A stretch of 64,000 nucleotides of DNA from Desulfosporosinus meridiei DSM 13257 (GTDB lineage Bacteria; Bacillota; Desulfitobacteriia; Desulfitobacteriales; Desulfitobacteriaceae), in NCBI RefSeq assembly GCF_000231385.2, contig NC_018515.1, forward strand, positions 3,988,501-4,052,500. The letters run 5' to 3'. The first letter of the stretch is position 1, and each line of letters begins with the position of its first letter. Shown here piece by piece: positions 1 to 8,393 of this stretch. The notes below the pieces were generated by a model, which saw nothing but the letters and a program-made list of their open reading frames with translations, made no database searches and had not been told where the DNA came from. The translations under genes were made by a program, and so were the position numbers.

Positions 1-125
1 ATGGAAGCTAAAAGCTGAACCTCTTGGCCGCCAACTTTGCCAACATAAATCTCATTCTCATCCTGGTGTAAGGCAAACCCTTGAATGAGAAAGTCCGGAG
101 ATATCTCACTAATTATTCTATACAT
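1..125 (-). CDS. Hypothetical protein, 5' part only
   Basis: The reverse strand carries an open frame starting with ATG at 125 and running off the window edge, giving 41 complete codons. An AAGGAG sequence lies about 13 nt before the ATG. The visible residues, beginning MYRIISEISP and containing IYVGKVGGQEVQLL, do not let me name a family. The frame follows divIVA by 86 bases on the same strand, so it may be the next gene of the division cluster or the start of a new unit. The function is unknown. Confidence 0.55.
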   Translation of the reverse strand, partial: MYRIISEISPDFLIQGFALHQDENEIYVGKVGGQEVQLLAS

Positions 126-211
126 TGATGAAACCCTTCTCCTTCAAAGTCATCTGTAAAACATTTTACCACGAAACCAGAGAGATTCGCAACATTTTCC
201 AGCTGATCTCG

Positions 212-673
212 TTAAGCGATGCCTTCATTTTTCTCTTGTAAGGTTTCTAAATCTAGATGGGCTATTAAAAAAGACTTAAGTTGCGTACGCAATAAATCGC
301 GTTTCCTGGCAAGACCTTGGATCTCTTCTTGAATTTCTTCCCACTTCTTCTGTGCTTCAGCAACCTTTATTGTCTTAGCATGTTCTGCCTCTCGCAGAAT
401 AATTGCCGCCTCCTGACGCGCAGACTCCTTGACTTCTTCAGCAGTTTGTTGAGCCAACACCAAAGTCTGTTGTAAGGTATTCTCTATTTGCCGATAATGT
501 CCGATTTCCGTTTCTAACGCTTTCGTCTTTTCACGGAGTTCGAAATTCTCTGTATATGCTAATTCAAATTCTTGGCTGACATTCTCGAGGAATTTCTCCA
601 CTTCCTCACATTGATAGCCGCGAATCCCTTTGCGAAAAGCTTTATTTCGTATATCAAGTGGAGTCATTTCCAT
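212..673 (-). CDS. divIVA: DivIVA-family cell-division/polarity protein
   Basis: DivIVA proteins bind negatively curved membrane at poles and septa and recruit partners. The product (153 aa from the chosen start) opens with MTPLDIRNKAFRKGIRGY, the conserved N-terminal membrane-binding segment, followed by a long coiled coil from about residue 35 to 130 rich in Glu, Gln and Ala. The open frame extends upstream to 751, but ATG at 673 has AGGAGG seven bases before it and matches the family N-terminus. That ribosome site overlaps the stop codon of ylmH, so the two genes are probably translationally coupled. The position after ylmH matches the sepF-ylmG-ylmH-divIVA order known from Bacillus. Confidence 0.93.
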   Translation of the reverse strand: MEMTPLDIRNKAFRKGIRGYQCEEVEKFLENVSQEFELAYTENFELREKTKALETEIGHYRQIENTLQQTLVLAQQTAEEVKESARQEAAIILREAEHAKTIKVAEAQKKWEEIQEEIQGLARKRDLLRTQLKSFLIAHLDLETLQEKNEGIA

Positions 674-684
674 TTTGATCCCTC

Positions 685-1482
685 CTAATGCCGTTGTGAC
701 CGAAAAAGTAGGATTTGCCAAGCTATTTTGTCTTTTCGGGTATTGGAGCACTCCAATAGCTTAACGCGCCCATGCCCTCGACAAGATACTAAGTCATTAG
801 GTTGTACTTCTGTTTCTACTTTGGTCACCCCAAGACCTGACTTTTTAACCTTACCTTGAGTTATCCATTCTTGAGCCATACTTCTTGATACCCCAAAGGC
901 ATTAGCAATTACCGCATCTAGGCGTGATGAATTTACAGTTATACGCCGCTCTTCACCCAGTCCAGGCAGAAGATCCGGTATTCCTTCTGATATTGAAACA
1001 TTAATTTTTTCCCGCCCGGCTTCAGTCCATTGATTTAACAAAACTGGGACGATTTCCAGCGTAGTTGCAACATAGAAGCCACTCTGGCCAGCTTGAATAT
1101 CTCCAAATAAATCTCTTCGTAAGCCTAATCCCATAAGAGATCCAAGTATCTGATGATGCTCTAGTTTAGCACGCAGATTAGTGGCTCGAACTGACAACAG
1201 GGAAATCTCTGCCTGCTCCGGTTTCATGATGTCTCCCTTTGCACCCATAATAATGCGAACCCGTTCAGCATCAGGGAGTCCGCCCTCTGCCAGATAGGCA
1301 AGATGTTCTTTACGTAAAACGGATTCAATCCAATCCCGCATAGCAAAACTCAAAAATGGAGTTACCTGTTGGAACTCTTTACTAAGGACTAAATTTACTT
1401 GATCCAATAAATGAGCTGCTTCTAAACGTGCTTCTTTATCAACCCAATATTTTAAGACGCTTCGATCAATTAAATGCCTCAT
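685..1482 (-). CDS. ylmH: YlmH-family S4-domain RNA-binding protein
   Basis: YlmH proteins carry an S4 RNA-binding domain; in Bacillus relatives they associate with ribosomes and are encoded beside divIVA. The S4 segment is visible near the C-terminus (RLDAVIANAFGVSRSMAQEW, then VKKSGLGVTKVETEVQPNDL), and the upstream part resembles the YlmH N-terminal domain. The open frame begins with a TTG at 1515, but ATG at 1482 follows the yggT stop by one base, which suggests coupled translation; no strong Shine-Dalgarno is visible for either start. Predicted length is 265 aa, normal for the family. The gene belongs to the sepF-yggT-ylmH-divIVA run. Confidence 0.85.
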   Translation of the reverse strand: MRHLIDRSVLKYWVDKEARLEAAHLLDQVNLVLSKEFQQVTPFLSFAMRDWIESVLRKEHLAYLAEGGLPDAERVRIIMGAKGDIMKPEQAEISLLSVRATNLRAKLEHHQILGSLMGLGLRRDLFGDIQAGQSGFYVATTLEIVPVLLNQWTEAGREKINVSISEGIPDLLPGLGEERRITVNSSRLDAVIANAFGVSRSMAQEWITQGKVKKSGLGVTKVETEVQPNDLVSCRGHGRVKLLECSNTRKDKIAWQILLFRSQRH

Positions 1483-1483
1483 T

Positions 1484-1720
1484 CTAGAAGATTTGCCATA
1501 ACAGCCATTGTGCAACGTTCAAGGCAAGGATTGCAAAGATTGGCGAGAAGTCCATTCGCATTGCAGCATTGCCAAATTGAAAACGCTGGAATGGTTTGAG
1601 GATCGGATCGGTTACATCATAGAGAACCGCAACTAATTTGTTGTTTGAGGGGTAAAACTTAGGCCCAAACCAGGACAAAATAACTCTTACAAAAATGGCG
1701 TATATCAGAATAGATATCAC
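1484..1720 (-). CDS. yggT: YggT/YlmG-family membrane protein
   Basis: YggT proteins are small membrane proteins with a conserved AIFVRVILSWF-type segment, seen here near residues 8-18, followed by a hydrophobic C-terminal helix (residues about 59-77). The first conventional start is GTG at 1720, giving 78 aa, but no ribosome site precedes it. The frame stays open to 1750, where an ATT codon lies six bases after a strong GGGAGGG; starting there gives 88 aa, nearer the usual family length, with a gap of one base from sepF. The conservative start is given here and the ATT possibility is listed as a finding. It is cotranscribed with sepF and ylmH and is probably an envelope or division accessory protein. 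Confidence 0.8.
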   Translation of the reverse strand: MISILIYAIFVRVILSWFGPKFYPSNNKLVAVLYDVTDPILKPFQRFQFGNAAMRMDFSPIFAILALNVAQWLLWQIF

Positions 1721-1751
1721 TTTACTTACTATTTGAACAACGAATAGAATA

Positions 1752-2207
1752 CTAATCCCTCCCTAACTTAGAACTCTGCCAAAACATTCCCTTGTCTTTA
1801 AGCTCGTCTCTCATCTCCCCAGATATGTCGACGTTATTCGGAACAAACAAGAATATACCATTTCCGACTTTCTGCATGTTTCCATTTAACGCATAAGTTG
1901 TCCCACTAATAAAATCAACGATACGTTTAGCTAAAACCTTCTCAGCGTTTTCCAGGTTAACAATTACAGGCCGACGGGTCTTAAGCTGGTCGGCAATGTT
2001 TTGAGCTTCTTCGAAAGAATTTGGTTCCATCACTACAACTCGCATCTGTTTCTGAGTATGTATACTTACTACCTGAGCGTTTTTACGGCTGGTACGAACT
2101 TCTTCCTGAACACTTTTCTCACGTTCGTTCTCCTCAAGAATATCCTCTTCAGTTTCCTCGTCTGCGAAACCCATAATTCCAATAACCTTATCAAATAATT
2201 TGGCCAT
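1752..2207 (-). CDS. sepF: Cell division protein SepF
   Basis: SepF polymerises on the membrane, binds the C-terminal tail of FtsZ and tethers the Z ring. The 151-aa product has an amphipathic N-terminal helix (MAKLFDKVIGIMGF), a charged acidic linker and the SepF core (VVVMEPNSFEEAQNIADQLK, then VIVNLENAEKVLAKRIVDFI and GISGTTYALNG-like residues). A good ribosome site (GAGGAGG) precedes the ATG. Since no ftsA is present in the dcw region of this window, SepF is the likely main FtsZ membrane anchor here (inference). It lies between ylmE and yggT in the conserved order. Confidence 0.95.
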   Translation of the reverse strand: MAKLFDKVIGIMGFADEETEEDILEENEREKSVQEEVRTSRKNAQVVSIHTQKQMRVVVMEPNSFEEAQNIADQLKTRRPVIVNLENAEKVLAKRIVDFISGTTYALNGNMQKVGNGIFLFVPNNVDISGEMRDELKDKGMFWQSSKLGRD

Positions 2208-2231
2208 TATCTTTCCTCCTCTTTCAGGTCT

Positions 2232-2930
2232 CTATTCACGGTCGCCGAAAATCTGACGGCCTACACGTACAAGGGTTGCCCCTTCTTCTATAGCCAGTTC
2301 AAAATCTTGACTCATTCCCATTGAAAGCTCGTCCAAATCGGCTCCAGGCCACTTTCGAGATTGCAGAGTGTCCCGCAATTCTCGAAGTTGGCGAAAAAAA
2401 CCCTGAGTTTCAGTCATGCTTGCTTCCAATGCCCCAATGGTCATCAACCCTTGTATTCTAACAAAAGGAAAATCACCAACTGAGCTCAGAAAGTCCGCCA
2501 CTTCCTCTGGCATGAGTCCAGCTTTGGCAGGATCCCGCGCAATATTAACCTGAACCAACGTTGTCCAAACAATGCTGCGTCGTTCTCCTTGGATATTTAG
2601 TGCTTCCAACAATGGAAGCCTGTCCAACGAATGAATCATTGCAATTTTATCATCTAAATATTTTACTTTGTTCGTCTGAAGCCTCCCCACCAGATGCCAC
2701 TGGCAATCATTCGGAAGATTAGGAGCCTTTTCCAACCATTCTTGAACTCGATTCTCAGCAAAGACTCTTTGTCCAGCCCGATAAGCCTCCTCTAAACTTG
2801 AAACCGGCTGATTCTTAGAGACGGCCAATAATCGGATAGTACTCGGATCTCTCTTACTTCGTTCTGCGGCTTGGTTAATACGCCGACGAACCTCATTTAA
2901 GCGCTGTTCTATCCCCGCTTTTGCCAACAT
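2232..2930 (-). CDS. ylmE: YggS/YlmE-type pyridoxal phosphate homeostasis protein
   Basis: Members of this family bind pyridoxal 5'-phosphate in a single alanine-racemase-like barrel and buffer PLP and amino-acid pools; no enzymatic reaction is firmly established. The 232-aa product shows the PLP lysine motif LLAVSKNQP (near residue 39), HLVGRLQTNKVKYL and the C-terminal LSMGMSQDFELAIEEGATLVR signature. AAGGAG lies eight bases ahead of the ATG. It is placed 24 bases before sepF, as in other Firmicutes, where it forms part of the ylm division-linked operon. Confidence 0.95.
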   Translation of the reverse strand: MLAKAGIEQRLNEVRRRINQAAERSKRDPSTIRLLAVSKNQPVSSLEEAYRAGQRVFAENRVQEWLEKAPNLPNDCQWHLVGRLQTNKVKYLDDKIAMIHSLDRLPLLEALNIQGERRSIVWTTLVQVNIARDPAKAGLMPEEVADFLSSVGDFPFVRIQGLMTIGALEASMTETQGFFRQLRELRDTLQSRKWPGADLDELSMGMSQDFELAIEEGATLVRVGRQIFGDRE

Positions 2931-2999
2931 CAGACTATCTCCTTCGAAAATAATGAATTCTACGCTGTTTCATAGGTTTCCTGCTAAATAAATCACTCT

Positions 3000-3932
3000 C
3001 TAGATATTTTTTACGTTGGCAACTAATCCTTCGAGTCCATCTCGAGGGGTTATTACAACAGGAATACCACTTGGGAGATTCTCGATGCAAACCATGCTGT
3101 CATCTTCATCAAGGACTTTCACCTTTCTGAACTGCACAATCCCCTCACTCCAGAGAAAAACCCCCAGTTCCTCTCCTTTTGTCCATAAAGCGGATTTCGG
3201 AATAAGCACTCCATTAGTGGGCGGACGGAAAACCCAAGACACATCCTGCCTTCTTTGCACCGCTGAGCCGTCAATATAGTATGGAAATTGAACGATTACT
3301 CCTTTTGGCTGATCAGACTTACGCAAAATTTTAGCACTAATAGTCTGTTTACCCATAGTAACACGCATAGTTTTGCCAACTGTGAGCTCGTCTATATCCG
3401 AAATCTCCAAAAAGGCCATTGTTGGAATAAGGTTATTCACGATTTTCCCTATAACCTCACCAGTTTGAAAGGTATCTCCAGTTGTTTTGGCCACAGGGGT
3501 CTGGGTTAACAGCTTATTCAGATCCATTGAGATAAGGTTTTCACTGGTAAGAATGGATTCCAGACCATCACTTTGCTGAAAAAACAACCCCCCCTTAGCT
3601 GCAGTTATCAACTGATTTATTCCGCTAGTCTTAGTACCTGGTGCAGCCCCCTCAGGTTTTATAGTTGCCACCTGTTCCCCACGCCTAATACGTTGCCCAT
3701 CTCCTCCAAGGTATTCAACTTTACCGGAAATTGGAGCGAGTACAGACAATTCTTCGTTAGCAAAAGTTGCAACCACAATCCGTTCATGATTAATGGTTCC
3801 TGTTTCAGCAGTTGCAAACTTTATTGTTCCTGCAATGAACGATGAGCGATAGCACCATCCAATTCCGCCTACTAACATAATGAATATTAGACCCCAAAAC
3901 CAAAAATAGGATTTTCTTCTTCTCCCCTCCAT
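3000..3932 (-). CDS. HlyD-like membrane fusion/adaptor protein
   Basis: This 310-aa protein has a basic N-terminus (MEGRRRKSYF), one membrane helix at about residues 9-28 and an extracytoplasmic part with a barrel-sandwich/lipoyl-like segment (LSVLAPISGKVEYLGGDGQRIRRGEQVATI). It ends in a beta-rich domain with a PKSALW motif typical of the HlyD family. Such proteins usually pair with an ABC or RND exporter, but no exporter gene lies nearby. It sits between a histidine-kinase gene and ylmE, so it may work with the signalling pair or with the wall/division genes (inference). A GGGAGGG site supports the start. Confidence 0.72.
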   Translation of the reverse strand: MEGRRRKSYFWFWGLIFIMLVGGIGWCYRSSFIAGTIKFATAETGTINHERIVVATFANEELSVLAPISGKVEYLGGDGQRIRRGEQVATIKPEGAAPGTKTSGINQLITAAKGGLFFQQSDGLESILTSENLISMDLNKLLTQTPVAKTTGDTFQTGEVIGKIVNNLIPTMAFLEISDIDELTVGKTMRVTMGKQTISAKILRKSDQPKGVIVQFPYYIDGSAVQRRQDVSWVFRPPTNGVLIPKSALWTKGEELGVFLWSEGIVQFRKVKVLDEDDSMVCIENLPSGIPVVITPRDGLEGLVANVKNI

Positions 3933-3978
3933 TTTACCCTCCCTGGAATTTCGAGTTTCCGTGTACGAACTAGGTGTT

Positions 3979-5352
3979 TCATTTCAATTTAGCTCTTGGT
4001 AAATAACACGTAAAAACCGTTCCTACTCCCACCTTAGAATTCACACTGATATTTCCGCCTAATCCCTCTACCATGTGCTTCACAATACTAAGTCCAAGCC
4101 CTGTTCCCCCTTGTTCACGTGAACGGGCCTTATCTACTCTATAAAACCGCTCAAAAATTCTCGGCAATGTTTCCTCAGGTATGCCACAACCGGTATCTCC
4201 AAATTCCAAGCGAAGAAACTCCGGTCCAACTTGTGCATTTAACCAAACCCTTCCTTCAGCCGTATATTTTACGGCATTTTCCAATAAATTTAAAAGAAGT
4301 TGACTTAATAAATTCTCTCCTATGTTTAGGGGAGGCAAATTGTCAGGCAAATCAACTTCTAATTGAATTTCTTTTGCTTGGGCGAAACTTTGAATTACGG
4401 GTTTTATTATTTCAAATGCATTCTGGACGTAACTTATTTTAACAGAGCTTATAGCATGATTTTGCTGACCTTCGAGGCGTGCCAGAGTCATTAAGTCTTC
4501 AATGAGTCTTTGTAAGCGCAAGGTCTCTCCCTGGATTATTCCCAGAAAACGATTTCGTAAAGAGGGATCCTCCGCAGCTCCATCAAGAAGGGTTTCTACG
4601 AATCCTTTGATGGATGTTAGAGGGGTTCTTAATTCATGAGAGACATTGGCAACAAACTCTGTCCGAATTTTTTCAAGCCTTCGTAGTTCAGTTACATCAT
4701 GAAATACTATAACTGCGCCACGAGACTGACCTTGTCCGCTTAAAATAGGATTAATTTTACTTTGCACAATCCTTTGGGCAATATTTATTTCTCTCGAAGC
4801 TGAAGGTTGGCCTGAAAGGACTTTACGAGTAAGTTGCTCTAGTTCAGTATCATAGGTCAGCTCTAACAGATATTCTAGTTCCCGAACTGTTTTTTGCCGT
4901 TCAAAAATTCTCTCTGCCGCAGCATTCACTAAGACAACCCGCCCTACATGATCAACCGCCACGACACCCTCTTGCATCCCCGCTAGAATTGCTTCCATCT
5001 TCTGTGCCTCTTGGGTTCCATTTTGGACTATCATCTCAACGTGTCGTGAGAGGTTATTAAGCTCAATGGTAAATTGTCCAATTTCGTCACTGGAATCCGA
5101 CAAATGAATATGTTCAAAATCTCCCCTGGCAATGCGCTGGGTTGCGAAATGCAATTTCTCCATTCGTCGAATAAGTTGACTCGTGTAGAAATAAACAATT
5201 CCTGCCGGAAGAAGCAACGCAAGAAGTACAACTCCTAAATCAATTTGCTGGCGACCGGAAATCAACCTCGCACTTTCTCCTACCCAAAAAAGAAGCAGTG
5301 AAAGGGCAGTCATACCTAAAAAGAGGCCAGTTATTCGCCATTTAATACTCAT
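3979..5352 (-). CDS. PhoR-type sensor histidine kinase
   Basis: A 457-aa membrane kinase with two N-terminal membrane helices (about 8-23 and 38-58), only a short external loop between them, a HAMP domain (about 58-110), a PAS domain (about 117-215), HisKA with the phospho-acceptor His near residue 239 (FVANVSHELRTPLTSIKG), and an ATPase domain with NLLENAVKYT, DTGCGIP and GGTGLGLSIVKHM boxes. The very short extracytoplasmic loop suggests sensing through the membrane or the PAS domain, as in WalK/PhoR relatives. The response-regulator gene ends seven bases upstream, so the two form one operon. The signal is unknown; the neighbours suggest envelope stress or phosphate. Confidence 0.92.
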   Translation of the reverse strand: MSIKWRITGLFLGMTALSLLLFWVGESARLISGRQQIDLGVVLLALLLPAGIVYFYTSQLIRRMEKLHFATQRIARGDFEHIHLSDSSDEIGQFTIELNNLSRHVEMIVQNGTQEAQKMEAILAGMQEGVVAVDHVGRVVLVNAAAERIFERQKTVRELEYLLELTYDTELEQLTRKVLSGQPSASREINIAQRIVQSKINPILSGQGQSRGAVIVFHDVTELRRLEKIRTEFVANVSHELRTPLTSIKGFVETLLDGAAEDPSLRNRFLGIIQGETLRLQRLIEDLMTLARLEGQQNHAISSVKISYVQNAFEIIKPVIQSFAQAKEIQLEVDLPDNLPPLNIGENLLSQLLLNLLENAVKYTAEGRVWLNAQVGPEFLRLEFGDTGCGIPEETLPRIFERFYRVDKARSREQGGTGLGLSIVKHMVEGLGGNISVNSKVGVGTVFTCYLPRAKLK

Positions 5353-5359
5353 AGTTTAA

Positions 5360-6046
5360 CTATCCTTTAAATCGATAACCAATTCCACGTAATGTTTCGA
5401 TATAATCCGGATTGGAGGGATCCTTTTCAATTTTCAAGCGCAGATGTCGAACATGGACATCAACGGTACGTGTGTCGCCATCATATTCGTATCCCCAAAT
5501 TCTTTCCAATAAGTCATCTCGAGAATAAACTCTACCCGGATGTGCGACCAGTACTCGTAGCAATTCGAACTCTTTGGGCGTTAATTCAGTCTCGACACCC
5601 CGCACGTAGACCCTAAACCCTTTCACATCAATTCTTAGCTCTCCTCTAACAACTTGAGAATCTACCTCATCAGGCAGATTAATACGACGGAGACGGGCTT
5701 TGATTCTGGCTAACAATTCACGCGGACTAAAAGGTTTAGTCATATAATCATCCGCACCCAGCTCGAGCCCTAATACCTTATCAATTACCTCTCCCTTGGC
5801 TGTTAACATAATAATGGGTAGGTGCTGGTACTTGGGAATCAAACGTATTCTGCGGCAAACCTCTAGGCCATCCATCCCAGGCAACATAAGATCCAGTACT
5901 ACAAGATCAGGATGTTCAGTTTCCACAATATCCAATGCTTCCTGCCCATCCTTAGCAACAGAAACAAGATAACCTTCCTTCTCTAAGTTAAACCTTAAGA
6001 GTTCTAGGATCGGTTCCTCATCATCAACCACTAAGATTGTCGCCAC
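5360..6046 (-). CDS. OmpR/PhoB-family response regulator
   Basis: A 228-aa two-domain regulator. The receiver (1-120) has the acidic pair DDE near residue 9, the phospho-acceptor Asp near residue 52 (LVVLDLMLPGMDG) and the switch Lys in MTKPFSPRELLARI. The C-terminal winged helix (about 130-228) ends DTRTVDVHVRHLRLKIEKD, typical of PhoB/WalR-type DNA-binding domains. GTG at 6046 is the start, with AAGGAGG six bases before it. It is the partner of the adjoining histidine kinase. Targets cannot be told from sequence; the position inside a division/sporulation cluster makes wall genes plausible (inference). Confidence 0.93.
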   Translation of the reverse strand: MATILVVDDEEPILELLRFNLEKEGYLVSVAKDGQEALDIVETEHPDLVVLDLMLPGMDGLEVCRRIRLIPKYQHLPIIMLTAKGEVIDKVLGLELGADDYMTKPFSPRELLARIKARLRRINLPDEVDSQVVRGELRIDVKGFRVYVRGVETELTPKEFELLRVLVAHPGRVYSRDDLLERIWGYEYDGDTRTVDVHVRHLRLKIEKDPSNPDYIETLRGIGYRFKG

Positions 6047-6081
6047 CTAAATCCTCCTTACTCTACGTTCGATATTCCTTC

Positions 6082-6897
6082 TCACTTGGTGTGTCGCATT
6101 CTGATCCATCCCGCCATTCGCCCCGTTCGGGCACCATCTCGCCGATGAGAGAAAAACCATTCAGGATTGCTCGCAGTGCAGACTGCTGCAATATCAATAT
6201 TTTCTGGGTGTACTCCTTTTGCTAAGCACAACATTTTGTTCGCTTCCCATAGATTAAGCAAGTAGTGTCCATCCTCTTGAGGATAGAGAAAGGTCGTCTT
6301 ATCATAATTCAGACGAAACTCCTCAGCTACCCGTTCATCGACTAGGTAACAACTGGGACCGATACTCGGGCCGATTGCCACCCAAGCACTTTCAGTTTGT
6401 CCGCCGGCTTTTTCAAAGTACTCTAAAGCCTTCAGACCAATTTTATTCACAGTACCTTTCCAACCGGCATGCACAATCCCTACGGCCTCAAGATTGGGGT
6501 AGTAGAAATAGAGCGGAACACAGTCCGCAAAAAAAGCCATTAACCCCAAAGTACTCTGGGTCAGCAACCCGTCAACACTTGGAATAGCAGTTTCTAATTC
6601 ATTAGCTCCTCGACCGCCATCCTCTTCTGTAACCCAAATAACATTTGTACCATGAACCTGTTCTCCTACTGCAACTCTATCAGAAGGAACCCCCCAGTGG
6701 TTAAACCAGCATTTCCGATTTTCCAAAACCACCTTAGGATCATCCCCAACATGTAGCCCTAAATTGAAAGAGTTGTAGGGTACTTTACTCATCCCACCCA
6801 CTCGAGTTGAAAACCCTAAGTCAATACCCGCAGCTTGCCACTTGGGTATGGTGAGATAGTTTAAGCCTCCACTACTTTTTTGTCGCTTCCAGCTCAT
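6082..6897 (-). CDS. ylmD: YlmD/PgeF multicopper-type laccase-domain protein (peptidoglycan editing/purine nucleoside family)
   Basis: The YfiH/LACC1/PgeF family has been described as polyphenol oxidase, purine nucleoside-processing enzyme and peptidoglycan-editing factor. The zinc/copper-type ligand motifs are visible: VGEQVHGTNV, FFADCVPLYF and GIVHAGWKGT. ATG at 6897 is preferred over the upstream ATG at 6951 because AAAGGAG lies eight bases before it; the product is 271 aa, normal for the family. It occupies the ylmD slot between ymxH (ylmC) and, after an inserted two-component system, ylmE. Confidence 0.93.
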   Translation of the reverse strand: MSWKRQKSSGGLNYLTIPKWQAAGIDLGFSTRVGGMSKVPYNSFNLGLHVGDDPKVVLENRKCWFNHWGVPSDRVAVGEQVHGTNVIWVTEEDGGRGANELETAIPSVDGLLTQSTLGLMAFFADCVPLYFYYPNLEAVGIVHAGWKGTVNKIGLKALEYFEKAGGQTESAWVAIGPSIGPSCYLVDERVAEEFRLNYDKTTFLYPQEDGHYLLNLWEANKMLCLAKGVHPENIDIAAVCTASNPEWFFSHRRDGARTGRMAGWIRMRHTK

Positions 6898-7043
6898 CCC
6901 TCTAACTCCTTTGTTTACATTAAATATACCATCTATTAACCTTTTGGACAAACCTCCAAAAGTCCTAGTCTAATAGTACTTTCAGCAAAAAAAAAGTACT
7001 TCTAACAACTTTCTCCGTTAAAAAGTATAATAATATACAAAAT

Positions 7044-7084
7044 AAGCATAAGCCTTTGCCTATTATGACAAAAGGTTTATGCTT
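7044..7084 (-). terminator. Hairpin terminator after ymxH
   Basis: A 14-bp inverted repeat (AAGCATAAGCCTTT with AAAGGTTTATGCTT, one wobble pair) lies 17 bases downstream of the ymxH stop. T-rich sequence follows on both sides, so it may work in either direction. It would separate ymxH from the downstream ylmD-two-component unit. Confidence 0.6.
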
Positions 7085-7100
7085 TTTCGTTTTTCGCGGA

Positions 7101-7376
7101 TTATCGACGATCATCATTTTCAGTATTAAATTCAGGTAAATCGTTAACATCCACTAGAATAACGTCTACCCCTATCTTTTTGACATGATCCCAAGGGACA
7201 AAAAAATCTTCAGTCTTTCCGCTACCAAAAAGTCCCCAACTGCGCGAAGGTCCGGGTACGATAACCCCTTTGACAACACCTCGTTCTAAATCAAGATCTA
7301 GATCTTTAATCGGCCCTAACCTTCGCCCGTCTTTAACATTCACAATATCTAACAATCTTAAGTCTGATACTCGCAT
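7101..7376 (-). CDS. ymxH: YlmC/YmxH-family sporulation protein (PRC-barrel)
   Basis: A 91-aa protein beginning MRVSDLRLLDIVNVKDGRRL with the PRC-barrel pattern LGPIKDLDLDLERGVVKGVI and FFVPWDHVKKIGVDVILVD. The family is conserved in endospore formers next to sigG; its molecular role is unclear. The open frame extends to 7454, but ATG at 7376 is preceded by a G-rich ribosome site and matches the family N-terminus. A terminator hairpin follows directly. Its position behind sigE-sigG suggests mother-cell or forespore expression (inference). Confidence 0.88.
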   Translation of the reverse strand: MRVSDLRLLDIVNVKDGRRLGPIKDLDLDLERGVVKGVIVPGPSRSWGLFGSGKTEDFFVPWDHVKKIGVDVILVDVNDLPEFNTENDDRR

Positions 7377-7562
7377 TCTTTCCCCCCCTTTATCGAGGTT
7401 CGGGGTTTGAAGTTCAGAAATGAACATCATGCACCAGCCCCGAGCTAAGTCCAACGATGAAATGATATCGTCATACTTTTATATATCTCATCATATGAGG
7501 GGGTCTGAAAAAATAGCCTAACGTTTCTTAAATTTCAAATTTGAATATTCCTTATTATTGCA

Positions 7563-8336
7563 TCACACAAACTTACGCATATGCTGCATGGCTGCCTTCT
7601 CAAGACGGGAAACCTGTGCTTGAGAAATCCCAATCTCATCAGCAACCTCCATTTGTGTCTTTCCCTGAAAAAATCGCAAGGACAAGATGAGTTTTTCTCG
7701 TTCGCTGAGTCGACGTAACGCCTCTCGTACGGCAAGTCCTTCAACCCATCCATTGTCTGACTGCTTGTCATCTCCTATCTGATCCATCACGAAGATCGGG
7801 TCGCCGCCATCATGGTAAATCGGCTCGAATAAAGAAATTGGTTCCTGGATAGCATCTAAGGCAAAAACAACATCTTCCCGAGGCAGCGAGAGTTTCTTGG
7901 CGATTTCAGCAACAGTTGGCTCACAGGACCGTTCACTCACTAACTGGTCCCTTACTTGCAAAGCCTTATAAGCGATATCCCTTAAGGATCTGCTAACTCT
8001 AATTGGATTGTTATCCCTTAAATAACGACGTATTTCCCCAATTATCATAGGAACTGCATATGTAGAAAACTTTACATTCTGACCAAGATCAAAATTGTCA
8101 ATCGCTTTCATTAGTCCGATACAGCCAACTTGAAAGAGGTCATCCACATATTCTCCACGATTCGTAAACCGTTGAATCACACTCAGAACAAGGCGGAGAT
8201 TCCCATGGATTAGTTTATCTCGAGCACTGCGATTTCCAGCTTGATAAATTACGAAGAGTTCTTTCATTTTTGCGCTAGATAATACAGGCAATTTTGAGGT
8301 ATTTACTCCACAAATCTCAACTTTATTCAATGCCAA
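7563..8336 (-). CDS. sigG: RNA polymerase sigma-G factor (late forespore)
   Basis: Sigma-G directs late forespore transcription. The 257-aa protein contains the characteristic N-terminal KVEICGVNTSKLPVL, region 2 (GNLRLVLSVIQRF, DLFQVGCIGLMKAIDNFD, FSTYAVPMIIGEIRRYL), region 3 and region 4 ending FFQGKTQMEVADEIGISQAQ. TTG at 8336 is the start, with GGGAGGTG eight bases before it. The gene follows sigE by 57 bases, as in the spoIIGA-sigE-sigG cluster of other endospore formers. A small hairpin (CCTAA/TTAGG) lies in the spacer. Confidence 0.98.
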   Translation of the reverse strand: MALNKVEICGVNTSKLPVLSSAKMKELFVIYQAGNRSARDKLIHGNLRLVLSVIQRFTNRGEYVDDLFQVGCIGLMKAIDNFDLGQNVKFSTYAVPMIIGEIRRYLRDNNPIRVSRSLRDIAYKALQVRDQLVSERSCEPTVAEIAKKLSLPREDVVFALDAIQEPISLFEPIYHDGGDPIFVMDQIGDDKQSDNGWVEGLAVREALRRLSEREKLILSLRFFQGKTQMEVADEIGISQAQVSRLEKAAMQHMRKFV

Positions 8337-8393
8337 TCTACGAGCACCTCCCCAGCAAATTCTGTTGGGAAGTATGCCCTAACATAGATTAGG

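Noticed and set aside
6965-7150. 61-codon frame between ymxH and ylmD
   Set aside because: It overlaps the ymxH end and runs through a terminator hairpin; it has no ribosome site.
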